Shown one piece after another: positions 36,152 to 46,068 of a stretch of DNA of 64,000 bases. Location of the stretch: assembly GCF_015207035.1 (NCBI RefSeq), contig NZ_JADEXQ010000011.1, forward strand, positions 1 through 64,000. The letters run 5' to 3'. The position numbers and the translations under genes are program-made. Position 1 is the first letter of the stretch. The number at the start of each line of letters is the position of its first letter. Origin of the DNA: Romeriopsis navalis LEGE 11480. Lineage in GTDB: Bacteria; Cyanobacteriota; Cyanobacteriia; Leptolyngbyales; Leptolyngbyaceae. The notes under the pieces are model-generated. The model ran no database searches. It was not told where the DNA came from and worked only from the letters and a program-made list of their open reading frames with translations.

Positions 36152-36715
36152 TCAACGCCGTTTGACTTGCAACCAACTGAATATTTGCTCCGCCGTTAAG
36201 CTCAAGTCAATCCCTTCAAGCATCGGCAACAGTCGATCGCCCCGAAAAACTTCTGTCTCACGCTGCGACTGAAACACAAACACCGCATAATCATCCGGAT
36301 CAAGCATCCACCCCAACCGACAACCATGCTTCAAACAATGCAAGATATTGTCAATCACGCGGGTGGCTTTTTGATCTGGAGACAAGATTTCAATCGTCCA
36401 ATCCGGGGCAAGGGTGAAATGATCTTCCGGCTCACCCAAGTCATTCACTGGAATGCGCTCCCAAACAACCACTGCAACATCTGGTACCGTTGAGCGACCA
36501 CCAAACGTACAACGCAACTCTGGCAATGCCGTGTAATCCTCAGTCGCCGCGTCCACTGCAGTCAGCAGACGCTTTTGCAGCATTGAATGTCGGGTTTTCG
36601 GCATGGGCTTTTGCTGTAGCACCCCATCAACGTACTCCCACGCTGGCGACTCCTCTACATACGGTAAATGTAAGAAGTCCGCTAATGTCAGATTTTTTAC
36701 GGGAGCCGCAGTCAT
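36152..36715 (-). CDS. Uma2 family endonuclease (first copy)
   Basis: PD-(D/E)xK-fold protein of the Uma2/DUF820 family, which is greatly expanded in cyanobacteria and is of unclear role, perhaps linked to mobile DNA. The product of about 187 residues shows the usual order: YVDGVLQQKPMPKTRHS, a central PDVAVVVWERIP strand, WTIEILSPDQKATRVIDNILHCLKHGCRLGWMLDP, and an LTAEQIFSWL end. A GTG start at 36742 is possible, but the ATG at 36715 gives the usual beginning. It stands alone before glmU on the same strand. Confidence 0.85.
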   Translation of the reverse strand: MTAAPVKNLTLADFLHLPYVEESPAWEYVDGVLQQKPMPKTRHSMLQKRLLTAVDAATEDYTALPELRCTFGGRSTVPDVAVVVWERIPVNDLGEPEDHFTLAPDWTIEILSPDQKATRVIDNILHCLKHGCRLGWMLDPDDYAVFVFQSQRETEVFRGDRLLPMLEGIDLSLTAEQIFSWLQVKRR

Positions 36716-36826
36716 AGATGAAGACCACAATATTTGCGACACTGGTTTGATGCCCTTCAGTATAACGAAATTTGCAGGCCCCGCAGGCCTTCAAGGGGGC
36801 CGTCACACTGAAAGGTCTGATTTAGC

Positions 36827-38194
36827 CTATCGCATCCACTTCGGCTTCCAACCCGCCTTCACCACCTGCTGCGGCCGCGCAATCGCCAAACAATCATCCG
36901 GCAAATCTTCCACGATCGTGGACCCCGCTGCCGTTGTCACCCCAGAGCCAATATTCAACGGAGCGACCAATGAGTTATTTGAACCGACGCGGGTCCCCTG
37001 ACCAATCACCGTCTTATGCTTATGCTTACCGTCATAATTCACCGTAATCGTCCCGGCCCCAATATTCGACTGATCACCGATCGTTGCATCACCGAGATAG
37101 CTGAGGTGCGACGCATTCGTCTTATAGCCCAACGTCGTATTCTTCAGCTCCACAAAGTTACCAATCCGGCAGGCTTCACCCACATTCGCATTCACGCGGA
37201 GATGGGAATAAGGACCAATATTTGTATTGTTCGCCACAACGCTATCGCGCACAATTGAGAACGCAACAGTCACATTTTCACCAATGCTACTGTTCTCAAC
37301 TAAACTACCCGGACCAATCCGACTGCCCGCGCCGATTTTGGTTTTGCCGCGCAAATGGGTCTGCGGCTCAATCGTCACATCTGCCGTCAGCTCAACCGTA
37401 TCTTCGATCGTCACACTGGCGGGGTCAATCATATTCACCCCTTGCCGCATCCAGTGATCCTTCACCCGCTTTTGGAGAATGCCATAGGCTTGAGACAGTT
37501 GTAGGCGATCGTTAATCCCTAGCGTCTCCTGGTAATCATCGCAGTCAAACACCGTCACGGGGCGCAGCATATTCACCGCATCCGTCAGATAGTACTCTTC
37601 CTGATCATTATCATTACTTAACTGCGGCAAGGCCTTTTGCAAGTCCTTCCACCGAAAACAATAAATCCCCGCATTCACCCGCGTATTTTCCCGCTGCTCC
37701 GGCGTACAGTCCCGGTGCTCAATAATCTCGGTCAGAAAGCCATTCTCATCACAAAACACCCGGCCATACCCTGTCGGATCAGGCAAATGGGCCGTCAGAA
37801 TCGTCGCGGCTTGCCCTTTCTCGCGGTGTACTTTCAATAGCTGCTGTAAGGTTTCTGGACGCAGTAGCGGCGCATCCCCATTCAGCACCAAGAAATCGCC
37901 ATCAAAGTCTTCGAGGTGCGGCAAGACCTGCTGCACCGCATGGCCCGTCCCCAGTTGTTCAACTTGCTCGACAAATTCTAAATTGGCGACATGGGCTAAG
38001 GCTTCACGCACCGTTTCACGGCGATACCCAACGATCGCCAACCGCCGCGTCGGCTGCAACGTTTCCGCGACTTCTAACACCCGTTCCACCAGTAGCTTGC
38101 CACCCAGGGGATGCAACACCTTCGGCAAATCCGACTTCATGCGTGTGCCTTTACCCGCCGCCAAAACTGCTACCGCTACCATGGTTTTATCCAT
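36827..38194 (-). CDS. glmU: Bifunctional GlmU (UDP-GlcNAc synthesis)
   Basis: Acetylates glucosamine 1-phosphate and then attaches UMP, giving UDP-GlcNAc for peptidoglycan and outer-membrane lipids. The 455-residue length is typical. The N-terminal pyrophosphorylase domain has [20 protein letters not shown] (about 11-30) and GTGHAVQQ; the C-terminal half is a left-handed beta helix with hexapeptide repeats and the acetyl-transfer region [19 protein letters not shown] and GSNNSLVAP. It appears monocistronic. Confidence 0.96.
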   Translation of the reverse strand: MDKTMVAVAVLAAGKGTRMKSDLPKVLHPLGGKLLVERVLEVAETLQPTRRLAIVGYRRETVREALAHVANLEFVEQVEQLGTGHAVQQVLPHLEDFDGDFLVLNGDAPLLRPETLQQLLKVHREKGQAATILTAHLPDPTGYGRVFCDENGFLTEIIEHRDCTPEQRENTRVNAGIYCFRWKDLQKALPQLSNDNDQEEYYLTDAVNMLRPVTVFDCDDYQETLGINDRLQLSQAYGILQKRVKDHWMRQGVNMIDPASVTIEDTVELTADVTIEPQTHLRGKTKIGAGSRIGPGSLVENSSIGENVTVAFSIVRDSVVANNTNIGPYSHLRVNANVGEACRIGNFVELKNTTLGYKTNASHLSYLGDATIGDQSNIGAGTITVNYDGKHKHKTVIGQGTRVGSNNSLVAPLNIGSGVTTAAGSTIVEDLPDDCLAIARPQQVVKAGWKPKWMR

Positions 38195-38293
38195 AAAATC
38201 TCCACTAGGGAGTATACCGTGGGGCGCGGGTCAGTCTCAGTCGTTTCCAAATTGGCGCCGGCCAAAAATCACCATATACCTCGACTCAAGTGC

Positions 38294-39364
38294 CTAACCC
38301 ACACCTTGAGAATGGGATGAACTCTGAGATTGACTAACTTGTGATGGCGGCTTCAAATAGCGATCGAACCAAACGGTACTCGCTGGCTGTTGCTTCAGCT
38401 CCACGGCATAGATATACGCTTTAAATTGCTTAAATAACGCGGGATTCCGCCATCCCTTGTCAACCTCTTTTTGCATCATTTCGAGCGCATGCTCCGGGGT
38501 CATGCCGTCCTTATAGGGCCGCTCACTGACCAGTGCATCATAAATATCAATTAACTGAAATATTTGGGCTAAGTAAGGAATTTCATCACCTTGCAGCTGA
38601 TCCGGATAACCCGATCCATCCCAGCGCTCATGATGATGACGAATAATTGGCACAACCCCCTGCATCGTCCGCAGGGGCTTACAAATATTCTCACCAATCA
38701 AGGTATGCTGCTTCATCAGCTCAAACTCTGCCGGTGTAAACCGCCCTGGCTTCAGCAAGATTGCATCGGCAATACCAACTTTACCAATGTCATGCAGGTA
38801 GCCACCCCACATCAAATCCTGGACCTCTGATCGTGACAACCCAAGGTATTCCCCAAAACTCTTACCCCGCTGCACTAAGCGTTCACAATGATCGCCGGTA
38901 TTGGGATCACGGCTCTCGACTGTTTTCGCGATCGAAAACAATACTTTCTCAGCGTGATCGAGATCCTGGTTCAACCGCTTCTGACGCACCAAGGACTTCA
39001 CCCGCGCCGACAGCTCCACACGATCGAAAGGTTTGGTCAGAAAATCATCCCCGCCCGCCTCAATCCCCTGAATCCGGGCCGACTTCTCCTCCAGCGAGGT
39101 CATAAAAATCACGGGCATCAACCGCGTATTCTCATCCTGCTTGAGGCGGCGGCACACCTCATAGCCATCAATTCCTGGCATCAATACATCGAGTAACACG
39201 AGGTCTGGCTGATGCTGATGCACGATATCGATTGCGCTATAACCGTTATCCGCCTCCAAAACTTCATAGCCTTCGCAGATCAATACATCCACCGCCATCG
39301 CTCGGCTGGACCCCGTATCATCCACAATCAGAACCTTTGCCTGCTCTTGTTCTAAGGTACTCAC
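38294..39364 (-). CDS. Response regulator with HD-GYP domain
   Basis: Probable cyclic di-GMP phosphodiesterase controlled by a receiver domain (RpfG-like). The 356-residue protein starts with a receiver (about 8-125; D15-D16 pair, phospho-acceptor D59, lysine in FLTKPF). The HD-GYP domain follows, with HDIGK at 191-195, further histidines in HHERWDG, and G-Y-P at 252-254, so its metal site looks complete. The frame is open to a TTG at 39391, but the GTG at 39364 is the likelier start. No kinase is next to it. Confidence 0.9.
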   Translation of the reverse strand: MSTLEQEQAKVLIVDDTGSSRAMAVDVLICEGYEVLEADNGYSAIDIVHQHQPDLVLLDVLMPGIDGYEVCRRLKQDENTRLMPVIFMTSLEEKSARIQGIEAGGDDFLTKPFDRVELSARVKSLVRQKRLNQDLDHAEKVLFSIAKTVESRDPNTGDHCERLVQRGKSFGEYLGLSRSEVQDLMWGGYLHDIGKVGIADAILLKPGRFTPAEFELMKQHTLIGENICKPLRTMQGVVPIIRHHHERWDGSGYPDQLQGDEIPYLAQIFQLIDIYDALVSERPYKDGMTPEHALEMMQKEVDKGWRNPALFKQFKAYIYAVELKQQPASTVWFDRYLKPPSQVSQSQSSSHSQGVG

Positions 39365-39758
39365 AGTAAACAATGCCCACTCTAACAACAACCACGCTGT
39401 TCAACTCGGCAAGTGACTCGCCAGTTAACTCGATGCAATTTACTCAATTCAATCTGCGACTGATAAACCATCATCAGGAGGAAACGCGTTCAGTTGATTC
39501 ATCGCTAGAAAATATGAATCACGACACCACCCAATTCACTCTTTCTAGTATGTAGAACACAAAACCGCGATCCAACAGGTGATCTACGGATTCATCTTGG
39601 GCAATTTATTAAGAAATCATAATGAGGCCAACTTAAGCGCCTCGCGTCCACCCTCAATCCATGACATGGTGTCTTTTCGACTGCTTTACGGTTCAGGCCC
39701 TACCAGTTAAAACACTCGACTCACAGCACTTATAGCCAATTGCGATGCGCGGCAATGA
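39365..39758. other. Spacer between helicase and HD-GYP genes
   Basis: A 394-base spacer downstream of the HD-GYP promoter region and after the helicase stop. It is AT-rich, with no gene, RNA or strong hairpin that I can support. Confidence 0.5.
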
Positions 39759-42428
39759 CTAGCCGACTGTTTCGTTAATCGGGAATCGATCGATCAACTG
39801 CATCGCCCGCACCGCATTATCTTTTAGCTCCCTGGGCGCATGTGGTACATGCGGAATCTGCGATAGGAAATCCAACGTTCGGCGGAGAATTCGTACGACA
39901 TCTCCCTCGTCCAGGCTGGTATTTTCACAGAGTTCTAACCATTCTGTGCCTAAGGCCCATTGTTCAACTAAACCAATCAAATCTAATTCAAACCACACCG
40001 GCAACATAATCTCGCGCCGCCGCTGCTGTTGAAATACCTGGCGTCGAATCCCACGGACCCCCTCCAACGCCTCCAACGTATTCTCGGAAATGCCGTAACG
40101 CGTCCAGGTATCAGGGCGTGAGACCTCAACGACCAAGGCGGCACAGCAGGCCGCCAAATGGTGTGGCCCTAAGTGATCGAATTCGCCCGACATTAAAGCC
40201 AAGCCTAACCACAGCTCATTATCGCCGCGAATTGCCGCCGTCGCTTCGCCCAAGCGCGTGGGTTTGAAGTCTTCCAAACAACCAAAATGTTCCAAAATTT
40301 CAATTAATCCTAGAAATTCTTGCCAGCGCTGTTGGGATTGTTTCACCAGCTTGCCTTGGCGATCATCGAGTTCTTCTTCCAGGCGGACCAGCCGCCGCTG
40401 CTGCTTTTGGACTTTGCCACGATCGCCCCAAGTGTGCATCGGGTGCTCGTCCATTTGCGCCTGCACCGCCAGCATCCGTTGCATCTGGGCATGGACTTCC
40501 GGCGCCAGTTCTTCCAAGGCCGGCGCATCCGGGATCGTCTTGGCTACCGCCAAAGATAGCTCGTCGCCTTTCCGCGATTGCCCCGGCTTGGGCAGTAGAT
40601 CTAAAGGCGGTACGACGGTATCCGCTGCTTTGAGGCGGGGCAATTCGCCATGTAAGGCCACCACATCCGTCGTTGCCACCACATACCAGCGGTTGTTCTG
40701 GCCTAGACAGACCAGCAACGGAAACTTACCCGAACTCGTCGCTTTCATCACCAGCACGGCGGGCATTGGGTTAGCGGATTTGGCGGCAGGCGATCGCAAG
40801 GTTAAGAGCGATCCCGACACCGCAAATTCCAGGGACATCGCCGTCGTTTCTGCTTGGGTTTCGGCCGCTTGCTGCTGCAAAATCTTCAGCAGTCGCTTTT
40901 CTTCCCGCAACCGCTCACGGATTTTTTCATATTGCTCTAGTTGTTTGAAATCCACTTGCTCGAGGGCCGATCGTAAGCGATCGACTTCCGTTGCACAGCG
41001 CTGGATTTCCGTTTTTTGGGGCTTCAAATATAGGGTCGAGAGGTATTGCCCAAAACTGCGCTCAATCAGCGATCGCACTTCCTCCAGCGTGTGCATTTGC
41101 AGCAAATTCAGCACCATGCCATAGGTCGGCGTGAACTGGCTCACCAATGGATCAGCATTCGCCATCGCTAACCGCGCCGCCTCCCGTGCCCCCTCAAACG
41201 GCGTTTGCAGCGTCACTACATAACCCTGGGTATCCATCCCCCGTCGGCCAGCGCGACCCGACATTTGCAGAAATTCCGAAGCATTGAGTAGTCGATGCCC
41301 CGCATCGGTCCGCTTGGATAACGAAGCAATCACCGTTGTCCGGGCCGGCATATTAATCCCCGCCGCCAGCGTTTCCGTCGCAAATACAACTTTGACCAAT
41401 GCCTGCTGGAATAGCTCTTCCACAAACCCTTTCCACGCGGGTAAAATACCGGCATGGTGCGCGGCTAAACCCCGCCGCAGCGGTTCCACAAATTCCGCCC
41501 GCACTGCCTCCGGATGTCGCTGAGTAAAATCAGCAATATGCCGATCGATCGCCTCCCGCTCCACCGCAGAAACCAGCGAAGTCGCCCCAAATCCCTCTAA
41601 CGCCTTGTTACAGTTACGGCGGCTAAAAATAAAATAAATTGCCGGGAGCATATTTTTCTCCCGCAGCTTCGTCACAATAAACGGGATCGTTGGTGCTTCT
41701 GCTCGCGGCATCCCCCGGCGATTGGCTCCACGGGGTCGATGCGTACCACCTTTAGGCTTCAGACGCGGATTCATCCGATCGCCCGTCTCATTCAGCAGCG
41801 GAAAAATCCCCTTGGGATGACCATAGTTAAAGGCCAAAGGCACGGGCCGAAAATCCGAATAAATCAGTTCAGTCGGGCCATGTACCGTGTCGATCCAATC
41901 CGTCAGCTGGTCACTGTTTTCCACCGTCGCCGATAGCGCCACCAGCTGCACCTCAGCCGGACAGTAAATAATTGACTCTTCCCAAACCGTCCCACGTTGG
42001 CGATCGTTCATATAGTGGCATTCATCTAGCACCACCGTATCAAGATCCACCAGCGATGTCCCAACTTCACCAATCGGAGTACCGTACAGCATATTGCGAA
42101 AGATTTCAGTCGTCATCACAATGACTGGGGCATCTCGATTGATCGAAATATCACCGGTCAATAGGCCCACCTGATCGGTGCCGAATTGCTGACGAAAATC
42201 GCGTAGCTTCTGATTTGAAAGTGCCTTCAAGGGTGTCGTGTAAAAAACCCGTTTCCCCCGGGCCAATGCCCGATGAATCGCATACTCACCAATTAACGTT
42301 TTACCTGATCCCGTAGGTGCACAGACAACCACAGATTTATCTGCATCTAGGGCTGCGATCGCCTGATATTGGAAATCATCTAGTTCAAATGGAAATATTG
42401 ATTTAGGGTCAAGCGAAAAAACAGCCAC
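39759..42428 (-). CDS. Ski2/Mtr4-like DEAD/DEAH-box RNA helicase (ISE2 type)
   Basis: ATP-driven RNA helicase of the Ski2-like group; the chloroplast relative ISE2 acts in organelle RNA processing. The 889-residue protein has motif I APTGSGKT (37-44), motif II DECH (135-138), SAT in motif III, and motif VI QMSGRAGRRG in the second RecA domain. A long insert with a coiled coil follows, then a C-terminal DSHCT domain (about 700-880). A strongly basic loop (KPKGGTHRPRGANRRG, about residues 224-239) lies between the RecA domains. Confidence 0.92.
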   Translation of the reverse strand: MAVFSLDPKSIFPFELDDFQYQAIAALDADKSVVVCAPTGSGKTLIGEYAIHRALARGKRVFYTTPLKALSNQKLRDFRQQFGTDQVGLLTGDISINRDAPVIVMTTEIFRNMLYGTPIGEVGTSLVDLDTVVLDECHYMNDRQRGTVWEESIIYCPAEVQLVALSATVENSDQLTDWIDTVHGPTELIYSDFRPVPLAFNYGHPKGIFPLLNETGDRMNPRLKPKGGTHRPRGANRRGMPRAEAPTIPFIVTKLREKNMLPAIYFIFSRRNCNKALEGFGATSLVSAVEREAIDRHIADFTQRHPEAVRAEFVEPLRRGLAAHHAGILPAWKGFVEELFQQALVKVVFATETLAAGINMPARTTVIASLSKRTDAGHRLLNASEFLQMSGRAGRRGMDTQGYVVTLQTPFEGAREAARLAMANADPLVSQFTPTYGMVLNLLQMHTLEEVRSLIERSFGQYLSTLYLKPQKTEIQRCATEVDRLRSALEQVDFKQLEQYEKIRERLREEKRLLKILQQQAAETQAETTAMSLEFAVSGSLLTLRSPAAKSANPMPAVLVMKATSSGKFPLLVCLGQNNRWYVVATTDVVALHGELPRLKAADTVVPPLDLLPKPGQSRKGDELSLAVAKTIPDAPALEELAPEVHAQMQRMLAVQAQMDEHPMHTWGDRGKVQKQQRRLVRLEEELDDRQGKLVKQSQQRWQEFLGLIEILEHFGCLEDFKPTRLGEATAAIRGDNELWLGLALMSGEFDHLGPHHLAACCAALVVEVSRPDTWTRYGISENTLEALEGVRGIRRQVFQQQRRREIMLPVWFELDLIGLVEQWALGTEWLELCENTSLDEGDVVRILRRTLDFLSQIPHVPHAPRELKDNAVRAMQLIDRFPINETVG

Positions 42429-42815
42429 ACTTACACGGAAAGTATATGAATACTCTTGATCTTAGAGGCTATGACCGCAAAATAATTGGGAAATCTTGAG
42501 CTCGCACGGCAAAGTTTACTCGCAATTACAAAAGTCATTAGTTCCTCATAATCAGTCATTTCACCTAGAACTTAGATAATACGGATAGGGATTGCCTAAT
42601 TTATCGAAAGAACATGAAATATCCAATAACCTCAGTAATTCCGCTTAATTCGGTTATTTTCTAAGTAAATTGGATCCAGTTTTATGCGTTACAAGCTCCA
42701 TGATCCGGATGATTCAGAATAATTTGTCTTATACTCTTATTCCATTCTGGATCAAGCGCTGTATAGTAAATCGCTAACCGAGTTTGATTGTTGTGTCGTG
42801 ACTCGATCGAGATTA
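42429..42815. other. AT-rich divergent spacer upstream of dnaA
   Basis: A 387-base AT-rich spacer between the helicase gene and dnaA. I looked for TTTTCCACA or TTATCCACA boxes and found none, so it does not look like the origin; it should hold two promoters. Confidence 0.55.
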
Positions 42816-44177
42816 ATGCCAAAACTCACGATCGATAGCCTTTGGTCTGAAGCATTGGAGCGCATGAAGCTACAGCTCAGTCGTCCTACGTTTGAAACGT
42901 GGATTCAAAGTGCTGTTCCAGCAGAATTAGAGAATAATTGTTTAACCCTGCGCACTCCTAATCCGTTTTCAAGGAATTGGATACAAAAATACTATATTAA
43001 TACGATTGTTTCAGCGCTTGAGGAGGTTGCAGGTTATCCGATCGATCTGCAATTAATCGTTGATCAAGATGAGCAGGATAGTTCCAGCAAACAGGTCGTT
43101 AGCAAGATTCATCGGAAAGAATTAACGCCACCGGTGTTGGTGCATACACCCCAGCAACGATCGATTCTTAATCCGCGCTATGTCTTTTCTCGGTTAGTGG
43201 TTGGTCCGAATAATCGGATGGCCCATGCTGCTTCACTCGCGGTGGCGGAATCACCGGGTCAAGAATTTAATCCGCTGTTTTTATGCGGTGGCGTTGGCCT
43301 TGGAAAAACCCATTTAATGCAAGCGATTGGTCATTACCGCCTTGAGATTGACCCAACCGCCAAGGTTTATTACGTTTCAACTGAGCGCTTTACCAATGAC
43401 TTGATCACGGCAATTCAGAAAGATGATATGCCAAGCTTTCGGGATCTGTATCGGGCGGCGGATGTGTTGTTAGTGGATGATATTCAGTTTATTGAAGGAA
43501 AGGAATATACCCAAGAAGAGTTCTTCCATACCTTTAATGCACTCTATGAAGCGGGTAAACAAGTGGTCTTGGCCAGCGATCGCCAACCGCATCAAATCCC
43601 GCGTTTGCAAGATCGGCTCTGTTCGCGTTTTTCGATGGGCTTGATCGCGGATATTCAGCCACCGGATTTTGAAACTCGGATGGCGGTATTACAGAAAAAA
43701 GCCGAATACGAGGATATGGCGCTACCCCGAGATGTGCTGGAATATATTGCGTCGAATTACACCAATAATATTCGGGAGTTAGAAGGTGCATTAAATCGTG
43801 CTGTGGCCTACATCTCAATTTCCGGCCTGCCAATGACGATTGAAAATATCACGCCAGTCCTGAATCCTGTGATGGAGAAGGTTGAAATTACACCGCAGGA
43901 CATTATTCAGGTGGTATCGCAGCATTTCAACGTCGCAGTTGAAGATATGAAAAGTAGTTCGCGGCGGCGTGAAATTAGTACCGCTCGTCAAATCGGCATG
44001 TATTTGATTCGGCAGCATACCGATTTGAGTCTGCCGAAAATTGGCGACGTATTTGGCGGCAAAGACCATACGACGGTACTGTACAGTTGTGACAAGATCG
44101 AAAAAAATAAAGCGGTTAATGCTGAACTGGCTCGCACAATTCAGCAATTAGGTGAGCAAATCACGGGTCGTCGCTAA
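42816..44177 (+). CDS. dnaA: Chromosomal replication initiator DnaA
   Basis: Binds DnaA boxes and opens the origin. The protein of about 453 residues has domain I (about 1-90, [22 protein letters not shown]), a short linker, the AAA+ domain with Walker [10 protein letters not shown] (158-166) and Walker B LLVDDIQF (218-225), and the domain IV helix-turn-helix with the signature [21 protein letters not shown] at 42798 could add six residues; the ATG at 42816 fits other cyanobacterial N-termini better. It is not next to dnaN but about 10.7 kb away. Confidence 0.95.
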   Translation: MPKLTIDSLWSEALERMKLQLSRPTFETWIQSAVPAELENNCLTLRTPNPFSRNWIQKYYINTIVSALEEVAGYPIDLQLIVDQDEQDSSSKQVVSKIHRKELTPPVLVHTPQQRSILNPRYVFSRLVVGPNNRMAHAASLAVAESPGQEFNPLFLCGGVGLGKTHLMQAIGHYRLEIDPTAKVYYVSTERFTNDLITAIQKDDMPSFRDLYRAADVLLVDDIQFIEGKEYTQEEFFHTFNALYEAGKQVVLASDRQPHQIPRLQDRLCSRFSMGLIADIQPPDFETRMAVLQKKAEYEDMALPRDVLEYIASNYTNNIRELEGALNRAVAYISISGLPMTIENITPVLNPVMEKVEITPQDIIQVVSQHFNVAVEDMKSSSRRREISTARQIGMYLIRQHTDLSLPKIGDVFGGKDHTTVLYSCDKIEKNKAVNAELARTIQQLGEQITGRR

Positions 44178-44223
44178 ACTCGGTTTAACTTGCTCAGCCA
44201 CACGATTTGTATGAGGATTTGCC

Positions 44224-45996
44224 GTGGTAAGGGTTGCGCGTCAGGCGTTGGCGCTGCTGTTTTGGATGGGGTTAGCGACTTATCTCTACGGTAGTACCTT
44301 AACCCTAAAGCCCTTGTGGAGCGATGAGTTCGCTACGATTGTGTTTAGTTTGGGCCGTAGTTTTCAAGCAATTCCGATTAACCAAATACTGGATTCGTCG
44401 GATTTATTGGCCCCGCTTCAGACGGCCCCATCGACGAGTTGGGCAACGGTGTTACATCGACTATTGACGGAAGATACCCATCCACCGGTATTTTTTTGGC
44501 TGAATTATGAGTGGATTCATGTGGGCAGCCGCTGGCTGCCCGATTGGTTTGCCCATGCGTCTGGTGCGCCTTCGGTTTGGGCTGTGCGATCGCTCTCGGC
44601 TTTCTGTGGTGTTTTGTGTGTGCCGGCGATGTTTGGTTTGGCTTGGGTCACGACGCGATCGTCTGCCGTGGCCCAGTTAGCCGCTGGATTAATGGCGGTC
44701 TCGCCGTTTGGCTTGTATTTGGCCCAAGAAGCGCGGCACTATAGCCTGGCAACGCTGTGGGTGATTCTGGCCTTGACCAGTTGGATGACGGTTGTGCGAT
44801 CGTGGCAGCAGCGATTATTCCCGTCATGGTGGGTGAGCTTTGCCTGGATTGGCATTAACGCCCTTGGCCTGGCCACACATTACTTTTTCAGTTTGATTTT
44901 TTTAGCGCAAGCAATGGTTTTACTGTTGCTTTTGGGGGTGGATTTCAGCACGCGTTGGCAGCGTTGGCCGGCTGGGGCGGGTTGGGGATTTTGGTCGCGT
45001 GTGGGGCTGGTCGCGATCGCCACAGCGATAAATCTGTTGGTTTGGTTGGCTGTCTGGCAAAGCATTTCTCGCAGTGAATTAATTCAGTGGGTCTATACCG
45101 GGGCCCAAACGGGTTGGCAAGCCTGGCTGAATCCCCTGTTGAATTTATTGGTTGGCGGCATCACCATGACTGTTTTGTTGCCGATTCAATCTGTGCCACC
45201 GGGGATGGGGCGACTGGCCGGGGCGCTAACGATCGTTTGTGCATTGCTGATAATTTGGGGAGTGATTCGTGGTTTGAGGCAACAGTGGCAGGCGCGACAG
45301 CAGCGTTTATTGCTGTGGGCTACGCTGGCGAGTTTGGCGGGGGCGCTAGTGGGGTTGTTGTACCTGGATTATGGTTTGGGCGCGGATGTCACCCGGGGAT
45401 TTCGATTTAACTTCCTCTATTTACCGAGTCTGCTGTTGTTGGTCGCTTGGGGCCTGGGAATGGACCGGCGTGAGGTCCGTCAGCGTTGGCGGTGGGGGTA
45501 TGCGGTGTTATTGCTGGGGTTACTCGGTTCTCTGACGGTTGGTCATAATTGGGGCTATCAAAAAGTGCATCGGCCGGAGTTGATTGCGTCAGCGATCGTT
45601 CAGCTCGAACAAACAATCGCCGATGAGACTGCGCCCCAGACAGAATCATCAACCGCACCAATTTTAATTGCAGCACCCTATCGAACCCATGCCCAAACCA
45701 CCCGCTTGATGAGTTTGGCTTGGGACTTACAACAACGCCAACAACCGGCGCGCTTTTACCTTGATCAGCAGCAATGTCAGCCAACGGACCCGATCGCCTG
45801 TCGCCAGTTAACCGCATTCGCGCAGCAGCAAATTCCAGCGCAGATGGCCTATCCTTTTCGGTTGTGGTTAATTAATTACAATTCGCTCGATAACTTGTCG
45901 CCGATCGGCTGTGATCGAGATTTGCAAGTGGGTGTGCAGCAGGTCGATGGTTTTACGGCCCAGCCCTATCGTTGCGAAAAGCCCCCGCAGACTTAA
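44224..45996 (+). CDS. GT39-type membrane glycosyltransferase (second copy)
   Basis: A 590-residue polytopic protein of the same GT-C type as the gene at 27547-29271. The acidic pair is D34-E35 in LWSDEFATI, followed by DTHPPVFFWLNYEW and AQEARHYSLATLW. About eleven helices precede a soluble C-terminal part with several cysteines. The start is GTG at 44224, 46 bases after dnaA in the same direction, so the two genes may be cotranscribed. The sugar donor and acceptor are unknown. Confidence 0.88.
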   Translation: MVRVARQALALLFWMGLATYLYGSTLTLKPLWSDEFATIVFSLGRSFQAIPINQILDSSDLLAPLQTAPSTSWATVLHRLLTEDTHPPVFFWLNYEWIHVGSRWLPDWFAHASGAPSVWAVRSLSAFCGVLCVPAMFGLAWVTTRSSAVAQLAAGLMAVSPFGLYLAQEARHYSLATLWVILALTSWMTVVRSWQQRLFPSWWVSFAWIGINALGLATHYFFSLIFLAQAMVLLLLLGVDFSTRWQRWPAGAGWGFWSRVGLVAIATAINLLVWLAVWQSISRSELIQWVYTGAQTGWQAWLNPLLNLLVGGITMTVLLPIQSVPPGMGRLAGALTIVCALLIIWGVIRGLRQQWQARQQRLLLWATLASLAGALVGLLYLDYGLGADVTRGFRFNFLYLPSLLLLVAWGLGMDRREVRQRWRWGYAVLLLGLLGSLTVGHNWGYQKVHRPELIASAIVQLEQTIADETAPQTESSTAPILIAAPYRTHAQTTRLMSLAWDLQQRQQPARFYLDQQQCQPTDPIACRQLTAFAQQQIPAQMAYPFRLWLINYNSLDNLSPIGCDRDLQVGVQQVDGFTAQPYRCEKPPQT

Positions 45997-46012
45997 CTGC
46001 GAGGGCTTGTTT
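45981..46012 (+). terminator. Terminator after the second GT39 gene
   Basis: A stem of ten positions with one mismatch (45981-45990 with 45997-46006) and a six-base loop overlaps the GT39 stop codon and is followed by a short T-rich stretch. Confidence 0.75.
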
Positions 46013-46068
46013 GGCGTATCTTCAATTGTCTGGATCAACCAGTTGACGCAAGTAAACGACTTGCCGAA

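Noticed and set aside
42429-42815. Replication origin upstream of dnaA
   Set aside because: AT-rich, but no DnaA boxes were found; the cluster near dnaN is a better candidate.
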